Assembly: GCA_037447605.1 (NCBI GenBank)
Contig: CM074815.1
Span: forward strand, 2,498,750 to 2,562,749
Direction of reading: 5' to 3'
DNA: 64,000 bases
Origin: Zygnema circumcarinatum
Lineage: Eukaryota > Streptophyta > Zygnematophyceae > Zygnematales > Zygnemataceae
Shown here: positions 1-11,164 of the stretch, in pieces
Numbering within the stretch: the stretch's first letter is position 1
How the letters are laid out: each line of letters begins with the position of its first letter
The notes under the pieces: model-generated
The model's database searches: none
What the model was told of the DNA's origin: nothing
What the model saw: only the letters and a program-made list of their open reading frames with translations
Program-made: the position numbers and the translations under genes

Positions 1-699
1 CTCATGAGAGGGGGGCGCTTTTGTTGTCCACAAGAACCACGAATGCCAGCATGAGGCATCCATGCTTGGCTCCGCGCCATGTACATGTGCATGTGATGAT
101 GCTAGGACCATCCGTTAAGGACATGGACAACATCACATTGTTCCGTACCACTCATCCGCATGTTGTAGCCGCAGACCATGCACGCTCACAACTCTTCTTC
201 GCACAATCTCGTGCACATACTTAAGTGATGCCTGTCTCTGAATGACAAGTAGAAAAGAAGACGTTTCATCCACAGCCAACGGCGCCTTTCAAACCACGAA
301 CGATGTCTGTCTGATGAACTATTTGTGCAACTGTACACATGTAACGGATCTTGGGAGACACAAGCTGTCCAGGCGGCAGACGAATGGAAACGGAGGCGAA
401 GCCACAACAGTGACGAGTCATGTGTTATCTTCAAACCGCATTTTCGAGTTCGCATACGCTATCAGGGCGTGTCAAACTTAACAAAATCGAACGAAAAACG
501 ACCTCGTCAGTAAGACTGAATTCATTTTATACGGAGTGTTCTCGTGCAGGCGGATCTCGATGTGCCCAGAACACTCGTTTGGTTGTGCCTGTATCTAACC
601 AACGGAAACGTCCATTTTAGTAACTCTGAGAATCGTTGTAAGTTTGCCGCGCCCCATTGGCCAGTGCTCGAACCGAGACGGACGGACGGCCCGACTGCA
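1..699. other. Intergenic DNA downstream of glyoxalase II
   Basis: No open frame here looks like a protein I recognise and I see no RNA gene. It lies just 3' of the glyoxalase II stop codon at 702-700, so it should hold that gene's 3' UTR and then spacer DNA. Confidence 0.5.
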
Positions 700-3600
700 T
701 CAGAACCTGTCCTTGCGGCGACGAATGTCGGCCATGACGTCGATAGGTGACGTCAGTCCCGTCACTTTCTGCATGCACACGAAAGGGCGCAGCTGCTAGT
801 GCTCAGGAGAGGGAAAGGGAGAGGGAGAGGGAGAACGGGGAGGAGGGAGGGAGAGGGAAAGGGAGAACGGGAAGGAGGGAGGGAGAGGGAGAGGGAGAGG
901 GAGAACGGGGAGGATTGAGGGAGAGGGAGAGGGAGAGAGAGAGGGAGAACGGGGAGGAGGGAGGGAGAGGGAAAGGGAGAACGGGGGAGGGAGGGAGAGG
1001 GAGAGGGAGAGGGAGAACGGGGAGGATTGAGGGAGAGGGAGAGGGAGAGGGAGAGGGAGAACGGGGAGGAGGGAGGGAGAGGGAGAGGGAGAGAGAGGGA
1101 GAGCGGGGAGGAGGGAGGGAGAGGGAGAGGGAGAACGGGGAGGAGGGAGGGAGAGGGAGAGAGAGAGGGAGAGCGGGGAGCGGGGAGGAGGGAGGGAGAG
1201 GACGGGGGGGAGACGGGAGAGCAGTGAGAGGGAGGGAGACCAACACGATAAAGAGAGCCCAAGGGAGAACGAAAACGGGGGAGACAAAACGAGCAGGACA
1301 GCTTAGGGGAGGGGGGACGCAGGAGAAGAGAGAGAGTGAAGGGCGGGAGAGAGAGGAAAAGCAAGCCCCCTCGCTCACTTTCTCAAGGAAGAGAGCCAAA
1401 AAGTGGACAAAATGTTAATCATTTTCCCAAGAAGCTCGATTAGTAAAGGACGGCAGCCAATCGGAACAATGCAATTCTCGTTATGAAGGAGTCCACCTGA
1501 AGGTTCACATGTTCCACCCGCATGAAGGGGTTCGTTTGGAGCTCCTCCGTTATGGTCGACGGAACTGTGGGGAGGTGGCGACTCCGTTGCTGAAGAGCCC
1601 ATTCCAGTTTTGCTCGCAACGCTGCATTGTCCGGTTCTATGGTGACGGCAAACTGAAAGTTTTTTACAGTGTACTGCAGCACATGGAACAAAGCCCAAGG
1701 CATTGGAAAAAATGGTCTCACGACCCCAGTTGAGATTTCGAGCAAAAACTGTCAAAACTGGACTGACTGTAACGCGGCCCATTTGTCGACACAGATTCAA
1801 ACTTCTGAAGTATACTCACAACGGCTGCTTCAGAAGGACCATCAAAATTCAGGAATAAATCGGAGGTCTAATCTCAGCTCAGTATTCCCTCTACGTAGGC
1901 TCACCTCATGGCCGCAAAAAACCTTTGTCTCGGGCGGAAGTTTTCCCAAAGTTCCGCACAAAGAATGATACATTTGTTCGGCAGTTCCTTCAAAAAACCG
2001 ACCGCAGCCACCCACAAACTGGGAAAAAAAAAAAAGACAAACCCTGATAAAGAATTTTCTGGGAGAGGTCCTAGTTGGAATGTGCGTAGTGTGAGGAGAC
2101 GCGAAGTGTAAGGGGGAGAGGTTGGAGGGGGAGGGGGGAGGGGAGGGGGAGGGGAGGGGGGAGGGGGAGGGGGAGGGGGAGGGGGAGGGGGAGGGGGAGG
2201 GGGAGGGGGAGGGGGAGGGGGAGGGGGAGGGGGAGGGGGAGGGGGAGGGGGAGTGGGGAGGGGGGAGGGGGAGTGGGGAGGGGGAGGAGGGGAGGGGGAG
2301 GGGGAGGGGGAGGGGGAGGGGGAGGGGGAGGGGGAGGGGGAGGGGGAGGGGGAGGGGGAGGGGGAGGGGGAGGGGGAGGCGGAGGGGAGGGGGAGGGGGG
2401 AGGGGGAGGGGGGAGGAGGGGAGGGGGAGGGGGAGGGGGAGGGGGAGGGGGAGGGGGAGGGGGAGGGGGAGGGGGAGGGGGAGGGGGAGGGGGAGGGGGA
2501 GGGGGAGGGGGAGGGGGAGGGGGAGGGGGAGGCGGAGGGGAGGGGGAGGGGGAGGGGGAGGGGGAGGGGGAGGGGGAGGGGGAGGGGGAGGGGGAGGGGG
2601 AGGGGGAGGGGGAGGGGGAGGGGGGAGGGGGAGGGGGAGGGGGAGGGGGAGGGGGAGGGGGAGGGGGAGGGGGAGGGGGAGGGGGAGGGGAAGGGGGGTT
2701 GTAGTAAGTGAGAGAAAGGTGACGAGAGGCGAGGAGTAGCGGGAGTAAAGGGCAAATAAAATCTAACCTAAAGATTAAGGGTGAGAGAGTCGGAGGGGTG
2801 AAACAGAAAAGGGAGAGAGAGAGAGAATGCGGGGAGGGAAGTGTTAAACTCTACCAATGTATCACCGGTAAAAACCGCCGGTGAGTCCCTCCCATCAGTG
2901 CACGTCGCAAAATAGCTGACGTGGCCCTTCGTGTGACTGCCACGTGGCACCAAGTTCCACGTCAGCGTGTTCATCATCATCGCGACCACGTCAAATTGTG
3001 GATTGTGCGCGTAGTCGTAATCATTCACCTCATGAAGGAGAGGAGAAAAACTGTACGAACAGTGTGCATAGAGCGTAGAATCACAAAAACAAAAACAATG
3101 AAAATTCATCATATCGAGCGCATTAAAATGATAGGCAGGGTTTAGTCGCACCACGGGGTGTGCAGCGCTTTGATGGTGACGGTTTCGCCGATCGATAAAA
3201 TGTCGCCATCTTGAACGGCAAGAGTGCAACCCGTGACATTATCGAGGAAGCCTCCCACAATTTGAACTCCCGGAATGAGTGACTTTATGGTGTCGTTTCC
3301 ACCCGCATGGTCCCTTCATAAACCGGAAAATAAAAAAATAAGGATGATTCAATGAACAAGCTGAGTTTGATACTGAGAAGTTCAGCAGTAAAGAAACCTC
3401 TGCGCCTTTTGAGTTTGGTTATGTTGCAGTACCACTCTCTCGTCCTCACTCCCTACTCCTCCTTTCCTCCTCCCACCCCCCTTCTCCATTTCTCTCTCTT
3501 CTCCCTCCATTAAGTTACGAAGAGACCTGCCCAACACTTTAAAGCAGCTCTCAGAAGTCCTCAAAACTCTGAGAACAATAAAAAGCGGTAAGCGAGTAAA

Positions 3601-4458
3601 CGAGTGATTGTACATATTCTTGAAACAACCAGGATAATGAAAAAGGACGCAGAGCTAAAATAATGGACAAAAAAAGGGGTTGGGGGGGGGAGAAGGGGGG
3701 GGAAATAGGAGAGAAGATGGGAAAAGCGAGATGTGCGGAGAGGAGAAGGCGCACCAGTGGTGGTGGGTGGTGAGAACTGTCGAAATTCTGACCCCCTCCT
3801 TCCGAGCAGCCTCCAAAACTTTTTCGGGCTCAACGGGGTCGACTGCAGCGGCCTCATTGGTGGGTTCATCGATCAAACTGCCCGCCCACATTAGAAATCA
3901 AGCAGGATTAATAAAATAATAATAAAAAAAAATTTAAGAAAAAGAAAGAGACGGAAAGCAAAGAGGGGAGGCGATCAAGAAGGACGCATGCATGCATGGG
4001 TCAGGCATGGCGCACACATGGCTATGGCGGTTGATTTACCAAAATTATGATGCAATGGACGACTTTTCCCATGGGGTTTCACAAACCACTTAGAAAGGCT
4101 TTTCCTTATCATCTACTGATTTTCCTGAAGTTTATTAAGGAAACGCATTAATTATTAATATTGGGTCTATGCTTTATTTATTTTATCTACTTCGTCATTA
4201 TTAGCTTTCCATGCATTGAATATGTAGCATCAGCACAGCGCTGCTTCATCAACGAGAAACAAGCTCAATGAATTGCTACGCATCTTCGGACCTCTTTCCA
4301 ACGTAAAAAAAGGAAAAAAGGGAGCATGTGTGCGTGTGTGTGTGTGAGAGAGAGAGAGAGGAGAGAGAGAGCGCGCACAGATAGGCGTAGTTGTCGGTGA
4401 GGACGGGCACGTGGAGCACCCTCATGCTGCCACGTAGCGCAGTGCTCCCTTTCGCCAC
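700..4458 (-). CDS. Hydroxyacylglutathione hydrolase (glyoxalase II), 7 exons
   Basis: Glyoxalase II hydrolyses S-D-lactoylglutathione to D-lactate and glutathione, finishing methylglyoxal detoxification. Exons on the minus strand: 4425-4379, 3877-3755, 3313-3152, 2936-2855, 2018-1905, 1673-1497 and 768-700. Phase closes at every junction, giving 257 residues, the usual length of the cytosolic enzyme. An in-frame ATG at 4458 would add 11 residues. The di-metal ligands are all present: THHHWDHAGG across exons 2/3, PCHTKGH across 3/4, FTGDTL in exon 4 and CGHEYT across 5/6. The C-terminal exons carry the family's VPSTI and NPFMRV stretches and end in a basic RRRKDRF. No transit peptide is visible, so I infer a cytosolic form. 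Introns 1, 4 and 6 hold large simple repeats. The short final exon lies 729 bp beyond exon 6, behind a purine-rich block. Confidence 0.95.
803..1240. repeat. GAGAGG/GGGAGA low-complexity block in glyoxalase II intron 6
   Basis: Imperfect array of GGGAGA-type units broken by recurring GAACGGGGAGGA segments. It lies inside intron 6 (1496-769), so the transcribed strand product is pyrimidine-rich, and it stops about 35 nt before the 3' splice site. Long Arg/Glu or Pro/Ser/Leu frames across it are artefacts. Confidence 0.9.
2112..2700. repeat. (GGGGGA)n minisatellite in glyoxalase II intron 4
   Basis: About 590 bp of a 6-bp GGGGGA unit, close to 100 copies, with rare variants such as GTGGGG and GGCGGA. 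It lies in intron 4 (2854-2019); the RNA would read UCCCCC repeats. The plus strand has runs of five guanines at 6-nt spacing and could form G-quadruplexes. Confidence 0.95.
4328..4374. repeat. (GT)n-(GA)n microsatellite at the 5' end of glyoxalase II intron 1
   Basis: A GT run followed by a GA run, lying a few bases inside intron 1. On the coding strand it reads CT then CA directly behind the splice donor at 4378-4377. Confidence 0.9.
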
Positions 4459-6163
4459 GTCGGCCTGCAGCCCTCACACCCTCGAGCAACCGTTCCATGC
4501 GCGCAGTCTGTCCACCGTTCCGTGCGATCCACGTAACGCAACTGGCCGCCAGGACCGCAGCATAGAGCGGCCCCGGCCCTCCCCAGGCGGTTGACCGTAC
4601 CAATACGTACGACCTGTACGATTTTGTGTACGAAATATCCAGTCGATTCTGCGTTAGACCGTACATAAATGTACGAGCCATTGTCGTGTGAAGCTCCATG
4701 TGGGCAGCGTATCACCAAACGGCAGACCATGGAACGGCTTCGTCCCGTGTGGTAAAACGAGAACAGCGCTGTGAACAATGTTCCATACGCGTGTTGGTTC
4801 CGCGAGGTCCTCGGGAGGCGGCGACGTGTTGTTGAAGGCGCGTGCAAGTTCGCACACGCGCGGTTCCATGGAGCCATGTTCGGGGCCATGGCCGCCATGC
4901 GCTGACACTATGGGAGCTATTTCGCGGCATGGGAAGCCCAGCGGCGGCAAATTGCATTCTAAACTAAGGCTGTTCATAAACGTTTAGTGTTTAGGAAACT
5001 AACAAAACTAAACTTGCATTATTTGTGAGTTATCAAAGCTAAATAATTAGACGACAATATACTGTTGAAGTCATTCCATAAGTTAATGTGCAGCCTGTGA
5101 GGAGAGGAGGAAAGACTCAAGGAGAGGGAGAGCAAGGGCGTCGGAGAGAGGGAGGGAGAGAGAGAGCGAGAGCAAGGACGTGGGAGAGAGTGAGGGAGAG
5201 GGAGAGGAAGGGTGCAAGGGAGAGGGAGAGCAGGGGCGTGGTAGAAGGGGAGGAGGGAGGAGGATGCAAGGGTTAGGGAGGAAGTGGGAGAGCAAGGGCG
5301 CGGGAGAGAGGGAGGGCGAGGGGAGACAAGGGCATGGAAGAGAGAGAGAGGGGCCTGGAGGAGGGCGTGAGAGAGTGGGAGAGACTGGGAGAGCGAAAGC
5401 ACCAAAAGCATGCAGGAGAGGTAGGGAATGGACAGTGAGCTCATAGCTACACAAACAAAAGTTCAAAATTACAATCCCAGCTCCAAAAACAGAAAACATT
5501 TCCCAAAAAACAAAACGAAACGGAAAATTCCTTTTTTCAGTTCGATGGAACTGCAGCCTAGAAAGTACAGGATTAGAATTTGCAGCTCTGTTTCTGACTC
5601 GTTTGAACTGGCCTTAAGGCCCGCTCTGAACCCTAAAAGCGATACTAAACCTTCCTATATCTCTGAACGAGCTGCCAGGTGGCGGCCAATTATTGGGCCG
5701 GTCTCCCAATTCCGGCCATGGCCTCCCTCCCGACTTATTCTGCTCTCTGTCAAATGCTGACAACAGGCTCAAACTAGAAACTGAAAACTGAAAACTGGAA
5801 ACTGGAAAACTGAGCTGCAAACTTCCAAGCTAAAGCTGACGACAAATTGCCGACTTCTTACAAGGCTACCTTTTATATGCTGAAACGTTGCAAAAAAATT
5901 GACAAACTTTCATATATTGTCGACAGGCCACCCTCTGCTCGTGGGGCCCACCAATTTTGCTCTCTTTCTAATTAAATACAGCGAGGAACAATTCGCTTCA
6001 AAAAAAAAGGAAGGGGGGGGGGGGGAGGGGCAACGGAGATTTGCATACATAACTTTGAAGCATATTATTAGAGCTGAAAGCTCTACCCATGCTCATTTCC
6101 GAACTCCAAAAGCCAAAAATAAAAAAAGCCGGAAACTGGACCGTTTCTGTTCTCTTCAACAAT
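4459..6163. other. Intergenic: glyoxalase II promoter side and C2-gene 3' side
   Basis: No gene found. Six GTAC cores fall within 4597-4674, about 170-250 bp upstream of the glyoxalase II start. A GA-rich block runs 5098-5430. A G-run behind an A-run lies at 6001-6027. Short open frames near 5428-5760 have no recognisable domain and probably belong to the 3' UTR or spacer of the C2 gene. Confidence 0.5.
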
Positions 6164-8260
6164 TCAGAATCCGCCGGAAACCGAATATCTTGACCGCTTA
6201 TTGCTAGTTTCCTGCTCAAATTCGTTACCGAATTCACCTCCGTCCGGAGACCTCTTCCCCTCTTGTCCTTTGCTGTATTCACCTGACGCAGGTGGTGGAG
6301 AATTCGAATTTCGCCTATCACTAAATGCCGAATTTCTGCCTCCCATTGAAATATTCCCCCCCTGAAGTGGTCTCCCAATCGACAACAATAGCTGCTCTGC
6401 CTCCGAATCTTTCCCACTACTGCTTCTCGGTACGGAAAAATCCCCTTTTGGACTTGCAACCGGCTTGGATAGAATCTGAGTTTCATAACTGCATTCAGGA
6501 CCATCCCCTCCCTCCAATTGTCCTCCTCCCTTTGACCCCCAAAATGCCTGACTTAAAGCCTCTGCTATAATCTCCTGGGAAGGAAACATAAAGTTTCCGT
6601 TGCCAGCACCTGACTTTGTCCCTTTCTGCGTTGACTTTGGGCCCAAAGCTGATGCCAACTGAGCGATCGTTGTGAGGTCCAAGTTTTTGGGGGATACCGG
6701 TTTCGTTTGGCTTACTTGTGCAGAGTTGGAGAGAGTCGAAGTGGAAGTATTCCCACTCGTCGTCGTCATATTCATTGTCGGAAATTCGTTCGGCGACGGA
6801 AAATCTCCCGACGGAGAATACAACGCGTAGTCGAATGGCGACTTACTGCTAAAATTTGTCGAAGTCATCGCATTTGGGTCGAAGAATTGCGATAGAGGGG
6901 GCAGAGACTTATTAACATTCGAGAATGGGGATTTAAACAGTGGTGAAGATGGCGAAAACATCGTCGCAAGTGAGGACGGCGGAGTGGGGAGTGGCGACCA
7001 AAGTGCAGGCGAAGATAAGCAAGAAAAGGAGGGAGAAGAGAGGAAAGTCGAAGGAGAAGTGGGAGAATGCGTTGCAGGTCCTGAAGAAGAAACTGCAGAT
7101 AAGTCAAGAGGGGGAGGTTTTGGCCCTTTCTTCATTAGTACAGGAGAGGGAGGAGTAGGCTTTCCTGACTGAGCCCCAAAGTCAACAGAACATCCCTCCG
7201 AATGACCCGCTGAAGAGGACCCCGAAAGGGAGGGAGAGGTTTTGTTAAAGGGAGGGGAAACTGCTGCTCCAACGGAACTGTTACTGCCCATCATAGACAT
7301 GCGACCGGGTGACGACGAGAGGTGAGCCCTGGGCGGCAGCATCTCATGCATATGCGACCTCCCTTTAAGGACGGGTGTGATTGCGCCAGGTGGCAGGGGA
7401 TCTGCGATCGGAGGGCTCAGAAGCGATTCTAGAAGCTCCTGATTTGCCTTCGCTTGTGAAGAGGAGAATGTCGCCATTACTGGAGAGGAGGAATTTGAGT
7501 TTGTATTGGTTTGCTGCTGCTGCTGCTGCTGATAAGGGGGGGGTTTTGCACCCTCTGCAGTTTGTTGGAGAGCAGCTTCTGATTTTAGGGCTTCCAAAGC
7601 CCTAGCAGCAAGGGGGCCCACGTTGTTCGCCCACACTGTGGGAGAGAGCACTGGAGGAGGAGGAGGAGGAGAGGGAGAGCTTCCTCCCAATGTTGATAAC
7701 ACATGACCCTGCACCTGCTGCGGTTGCTGCGTGCCAAAATTCTGCTGTCCTGTCTGAACATTCCCCTGCAGTGCCATCTGTATATGCTTCCAAAGGTCTC
7801 CAAGAGCTGCAATCCCATTCAGTGCTTCCGGAGTCAAGTTTGCAAGCATGGCAGGAGGGAGAGAAGCAACAGAAATACCCTGAGATTCTCCTGCTCCTCC
7901 TCCACTGCTCCGAGATGGAGGTTGCATTTGACTGATAGGCAGAGTCTCTGACTTTACTGTTCGGGTGGAAGGGAGAGCATGTTTGCTTCCCACTGCCTCT
8001 CCCCCACTCACACTCTTTATGGGACTCCACATCTGGTCGTGAGAGGGGGGAGAGGGAGAGTCTCTCTCTGCAGAGGGGTCTTCCACGAGAAGGCAGAGAT
8101 GGAAGCGGATGTGTCCGAGAAGTTTCCCACTTTTGCGGTGCACTGCCTGCACCATGTCGACAGAGCCCTTCCGGAAAACAGCTGTCAAATTGACTTTACA
8201 TGAGCCAATAAACTTGTCCGTTCCGTTATCCGTGCGGTCCCATATTTCGACGTCGAGGTC
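6164..8260 (-). CDS. C2-domain protein, C-terminal exon with Ser/Pro/Gln-rich tail (5' exons not found)
   Basis: One long exon, 699 codons, preceded by a likely 3' splice site (CTGCAG at 8266-8261) and ending in a TGA at 6166-6164. The first ~60 residues look like the second half of a C2 Ca2+/phospholipid-binding domain: DLDVEIWDRTD, then KFIGSCKVNL and a closing GHIRFHLCL strand. The remaining ~640 residues are low-complexity Ser/Pro/Gly with a glutamine run near 7512-7530 and two more ordered stretches (around LPPAMLANLTPEALNG and LDLTTIAQLASALG). The C-terminus is acidic then basic. The first half of the C2 domain must lie in upstream exons; I could not place them between 8.3 and 11 kb. 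C2 assignment rests on a half domain; the role of the tail is unknown. Confidence 0.6.
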   Translation of the reverse strand, partial: DLDVEIWDRTDNGTDKFIGSCKVNLTAVFRKGSVDMVQAVHRKSGKLLGHIRFHLCLLVEDPSAERDSPSPPSHDQMWSPIKSVSGGEAVGSKHALPSTRTVKSETLPISQMQPPSRSSGGGAGESQGISVASLPPAMLANLTPEALNGIAALGDLWKHIQMALQGNVQTGQQNFGTQQPQQVQGHVLSTLGGSSPSPPPPPPVLSPTVWANNVGPLAARALEALKSEAALQQTAEGAKPPPYQQQQQQQTNTNSNSSSPVMATFSSSQAKANQELLESLLSPPIADPLPPGAITPVLKGRSHMHEMLPPRAHLSSSPGRMSMMGSNSSVGAAVSPPFNKTSPSLSGSSSAGHSEGCSVDFGAQSGKPTPPSPVLMKKGPKPPPLDLSAVSSSGPATHSPTSPSTFLSSPSFSCLSSPALWSPLPTPPSSLATMFSPSSPLFKSPFSNVNKSLPPLSQFFDPNAMTSTNFSSKSPFDYALYSPSGDFPSPNEFPTMNMTTTSGNTSTSTLSNSAQVSQTKPVSPKNLDLTTIAQLASALGPKSTQKGTKSGAGNGNFMFPSQEIIAEALSQAFWGSKGGGQLEGGDGPECSYETQILSKPVASPKGDFSVPRSSSGKDSEAEQLLLSIGRPLQGGNISMGGRNSAFSDRRNSNSPPPASGEYSKGQEGKRSPDGGEFGNEFEQETSNKRSRYSVSGGF

Positions 8261-8785
8261 CTGCAGTTCCAGTTCCAGTTCCAAATTCAGATGGCGGATG
8301 CAGTTGCAGGATATACAGATTATTAAGTTTCAGTTTCAGGTGAAAGGAACAGACCGAAGGCATTTTTGAGGTTTTGGTCATGAAAGAGTGGAAAGACATT
8401 CACGGCGTGTTTGATGCAAAAAGGTGAAATTTTTACGAATTAAGAAACGCAGACTATGCAGATAGAGGCTTGTTAGGCCAAGTCGACATGAAAAAAACAG
8501 ATGCGGAAAAATGCCTGAAAGGGCCATGCGAATCCGGATTCTTCTCTGAAGGGAGATCATAAATAAGACATACCCTATAAGACTTCAGAAAAGAGTCCTC
8601 TCTTTATCCGTGCAAGTAGGAGAGATGAGAAAGAGAGAGCACCAGATAGAGAGAAAGAGGGAGGATTTGAACAGGAACATGAAAAGTAACTGCAGAAAAA
8701 TGCAGAAGCCATATTCACACCTCCTCCCTATGTCAACCTTTTCCTGCTCTACATTTCTTTCTTCTCCCTCATTTCTACTACCCCT

Positions 8786-9370
8786 TTAACGCCCCCTACT
8801 CCCTCCTTTATCTGTTCTCCTATTTTCCCCTCTCCCCCTCTCGCTCCTACCCCTGAACCCAAGTTCTCTCCACCCTCTCCTACGCCGCCACCCTCCCCCC
8901 CCACCCTCCCCCCTTACTCCCCCAACCATCTCTCTTCCATCCTCTCCCTGTCCCCATCCATCACTCCATCCTCCCCCCTCCTTCCCCTCTTTCACCCTCT
9001 CCCCCATCCTCCCCCCACTCACTCCCCCTTTCCCCCTCCTTCCTCTCCCCACCACCCACCGCCCCTCCTTCCCCTCTTCCACCCTCTCCCCCCCTCCCCC
9101 TCCTCCCCCTCTCACTCCCCCTTTCCCCNNNNNNNNNNGGGGGGGGGGGGAGAGGGGGCTGAGGTTGCGGGAGGCCGGGGGAGGAGGGCTAACCCTAATT
9201 GGTTGGGTGAGAAGGGGAATGTGGGGGGTCAGAGTTTTTGGGGTTCATTGGATGCGGCGAAAGAGGGGCTTGCATGGGAGAGGGGGGGGGGCGGGGGGGA
9301 GTGGGAGGGGGGATGAGAGGGGGGAGAGGGAGAGGGAGAGAGGGGGGTGTGGAGAGCAGACTGAGCTCGG
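8786..9370. repeat. Polypyrimidine-to-polypurine switch with a central assembly gap
   Basis: The plus strand is almost pure C/T up to 9128, then 10 Ns, then almost pure G/A. The two halves are roughly complementary in composition, as expected for a large imperfect hairpin centred on the gap. Confidence 0.75.
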
Positions 9371-9450
9371 CAGGAGATTTGGGCAAAAGGCCGCGGAGAG
9401 CACCTGCTGGGAGCGCCTGCTTTGGGGGGGGCGTGCGACGCCACGATACG

Positions 9451-9540
9451 TCGCATTACGTCGCAGGACGTCGCAGAGGGTCGTACTGAGTCGCACGAAA
9501 TCGCGTGACGTCTCATCAAGTCGTCGCTTATCGTGCGACT
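9451..9540. repeat. Nine-unit decamer array, core TCGCA..ACG
   Basis: Nine consecutive 10-bp units; eight begin with TCG and one with TCT. The first three are nearly identical (TCGCATTACG, TCGCAGGACG, TCGCAGAGGG) and later ones have drifted. Spacing is exact with no indels. Confidence 0.85.
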
Positions 9541-11164
9541 CCATTCGCACGGTGGACTTATATAACGTTTAAGAAATCGTACATAGCAACTGAACGTTTC
9601 GTTTACAAGTTTACTCTTGATTGACTGATTTTTAACTCATAAGTCTTTGCGTGCGAGGCGTGCGACGGAAGTCAGTCGCGCGGAAGAATAGCGACCGACT
9701 CCTCTACGGCAGATGATGCGCCACGTGGCACTAAGAAGCTCTAACAGCCGTCGATCTTCAGTCTGATTCCGTACAGAAGACAAACTGTACGAACTCCAGC
9801 GTTTCACGGGAATTCGCCGCTGGTCGCCGCCAGCTGGCGTGAGGCCATTGACCAGCCGCGAAACCCTCCGGGAGAGGGGAACCAACGGGCAGGGGACACG
9901 TGGCATATGTCAGAATCGGGCAGATTTTTGTTTGAAAGAAAAGTTGTAAACCGCATTTGACAAGAACAATTTGGCCTGTTGGAAAATTTCCAAACATTAA
10001 GATTTCCGTTAACGACGTGAGTTTTTTGCCAAAGGGCCCCAAAGTGAAAATATTCGTAGACGACAATTCTTTTCTGTCCGATTCTTTAGCTCTTTATGGC
10101 AGGACTCTGCGCCGCCATTTCGAATCTCGCCGTTTGTCAGAAACAAATAAGTAAATTTTTGTCGTTATCTAAAACAGCTCTAACTCATTGAAAGTGAAGT
10201 TAATTTTAAGTCAACGGATGTCAAATTTGTCACCGATGCTGCCAACAATCTGCATTCACACGTGCGTTCAAGCCTGCCCGCCGACACAAAATCCAAAATT
10301 CGCCTTTCAGATCATGTTTTCGAAAGAACACGTGGCAATAGCCGCAGGTATTCGTACACTGCCCGTTGACGGATCTCCAAGTAATGACAAGAAACTGTCT
10401 GGCAGATTTATATACGACAAAAAGCACAGTGTACGCTTCCGTCAACGCACCTCTCGAGCCAGTGGCAAATTCACTACACGAACACGACTCACACTTGTTA
10501 AACGGAAAACGACAAGGTTATCTTATAAAAGGGGAATATATCCGACGAGATCACGTGCTTTGGCAGGTAGCGACTGAAAGTCATTTTTAGAGCGGCCCTA
10601 TTGAAATTCATAACTCAATCAGTTTTAAATGTTTGGGCAGAGCCTCTCCTCGCGGGCAGCGGCTCGCGGCGGAAATTTTCGTTCCACAAAATTCCAACGG
10701 AGTCCGACGGACCGTTTTTCGTGCTGCGTGACGTAGAATTTTCTCCAATTAAATGCCACCACCTGGATGAAATTGGAATACAGTACAAGAATGTCGACAC
10801 GTTGCAGAAAATAGAGACTCAGTTTCCAGTTGGACAGAACGCCTCCATGAAGAATCCACGAAACTGGAACTGCAACAGTGGCGGTCGCACATGTGGCAGG
10901 TGCTTTGTAGATATAGTTCTACAACCAGTTCATGACCCCTCCCGTATCGACAATATCCGAAACGAATGATATCGGGATATATCAAGCTTATATCGGAACG
11001 GTAATCGCTTCCAAAAAATACGAAGCCCCTTTCGACAAAGCGTCGATACATTTGACCCAAAAAAAAAAAAAAAAAAGTCCTCCGGTCGTCTGATCCTCAA
11101 TTATTTACAAAATTTTAAAGCTTTATTCACGATTTCGTCGACAAAGAATAACTACCTACGTCAT

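Larger units (their letters stand above)
8261..11164. other. Spacer or long intron with low-complexity DNA and a 10-N gap
   Basis: I found no convincing exon here, although 5' exons of the C2 gene may be hidden. It holds a pyrimidine-rich block (about 8786-9128), a gap of 10 Ns (9129-9138), a purine-rich block (9139-9370), a decamer array (9451-9540) and then ordinary-looking DNA up to the stop codon of the phosphoribosyl pyrophosphate synthetase gene. Confidence 0.5.

Noticed and set aside
10601-10969. 122-codon plus-strand frame upstream of the C2 gene
   Set aside because: No domain, no splice partners and no similarity that I recognise; base composition is like the surrounding spacer.
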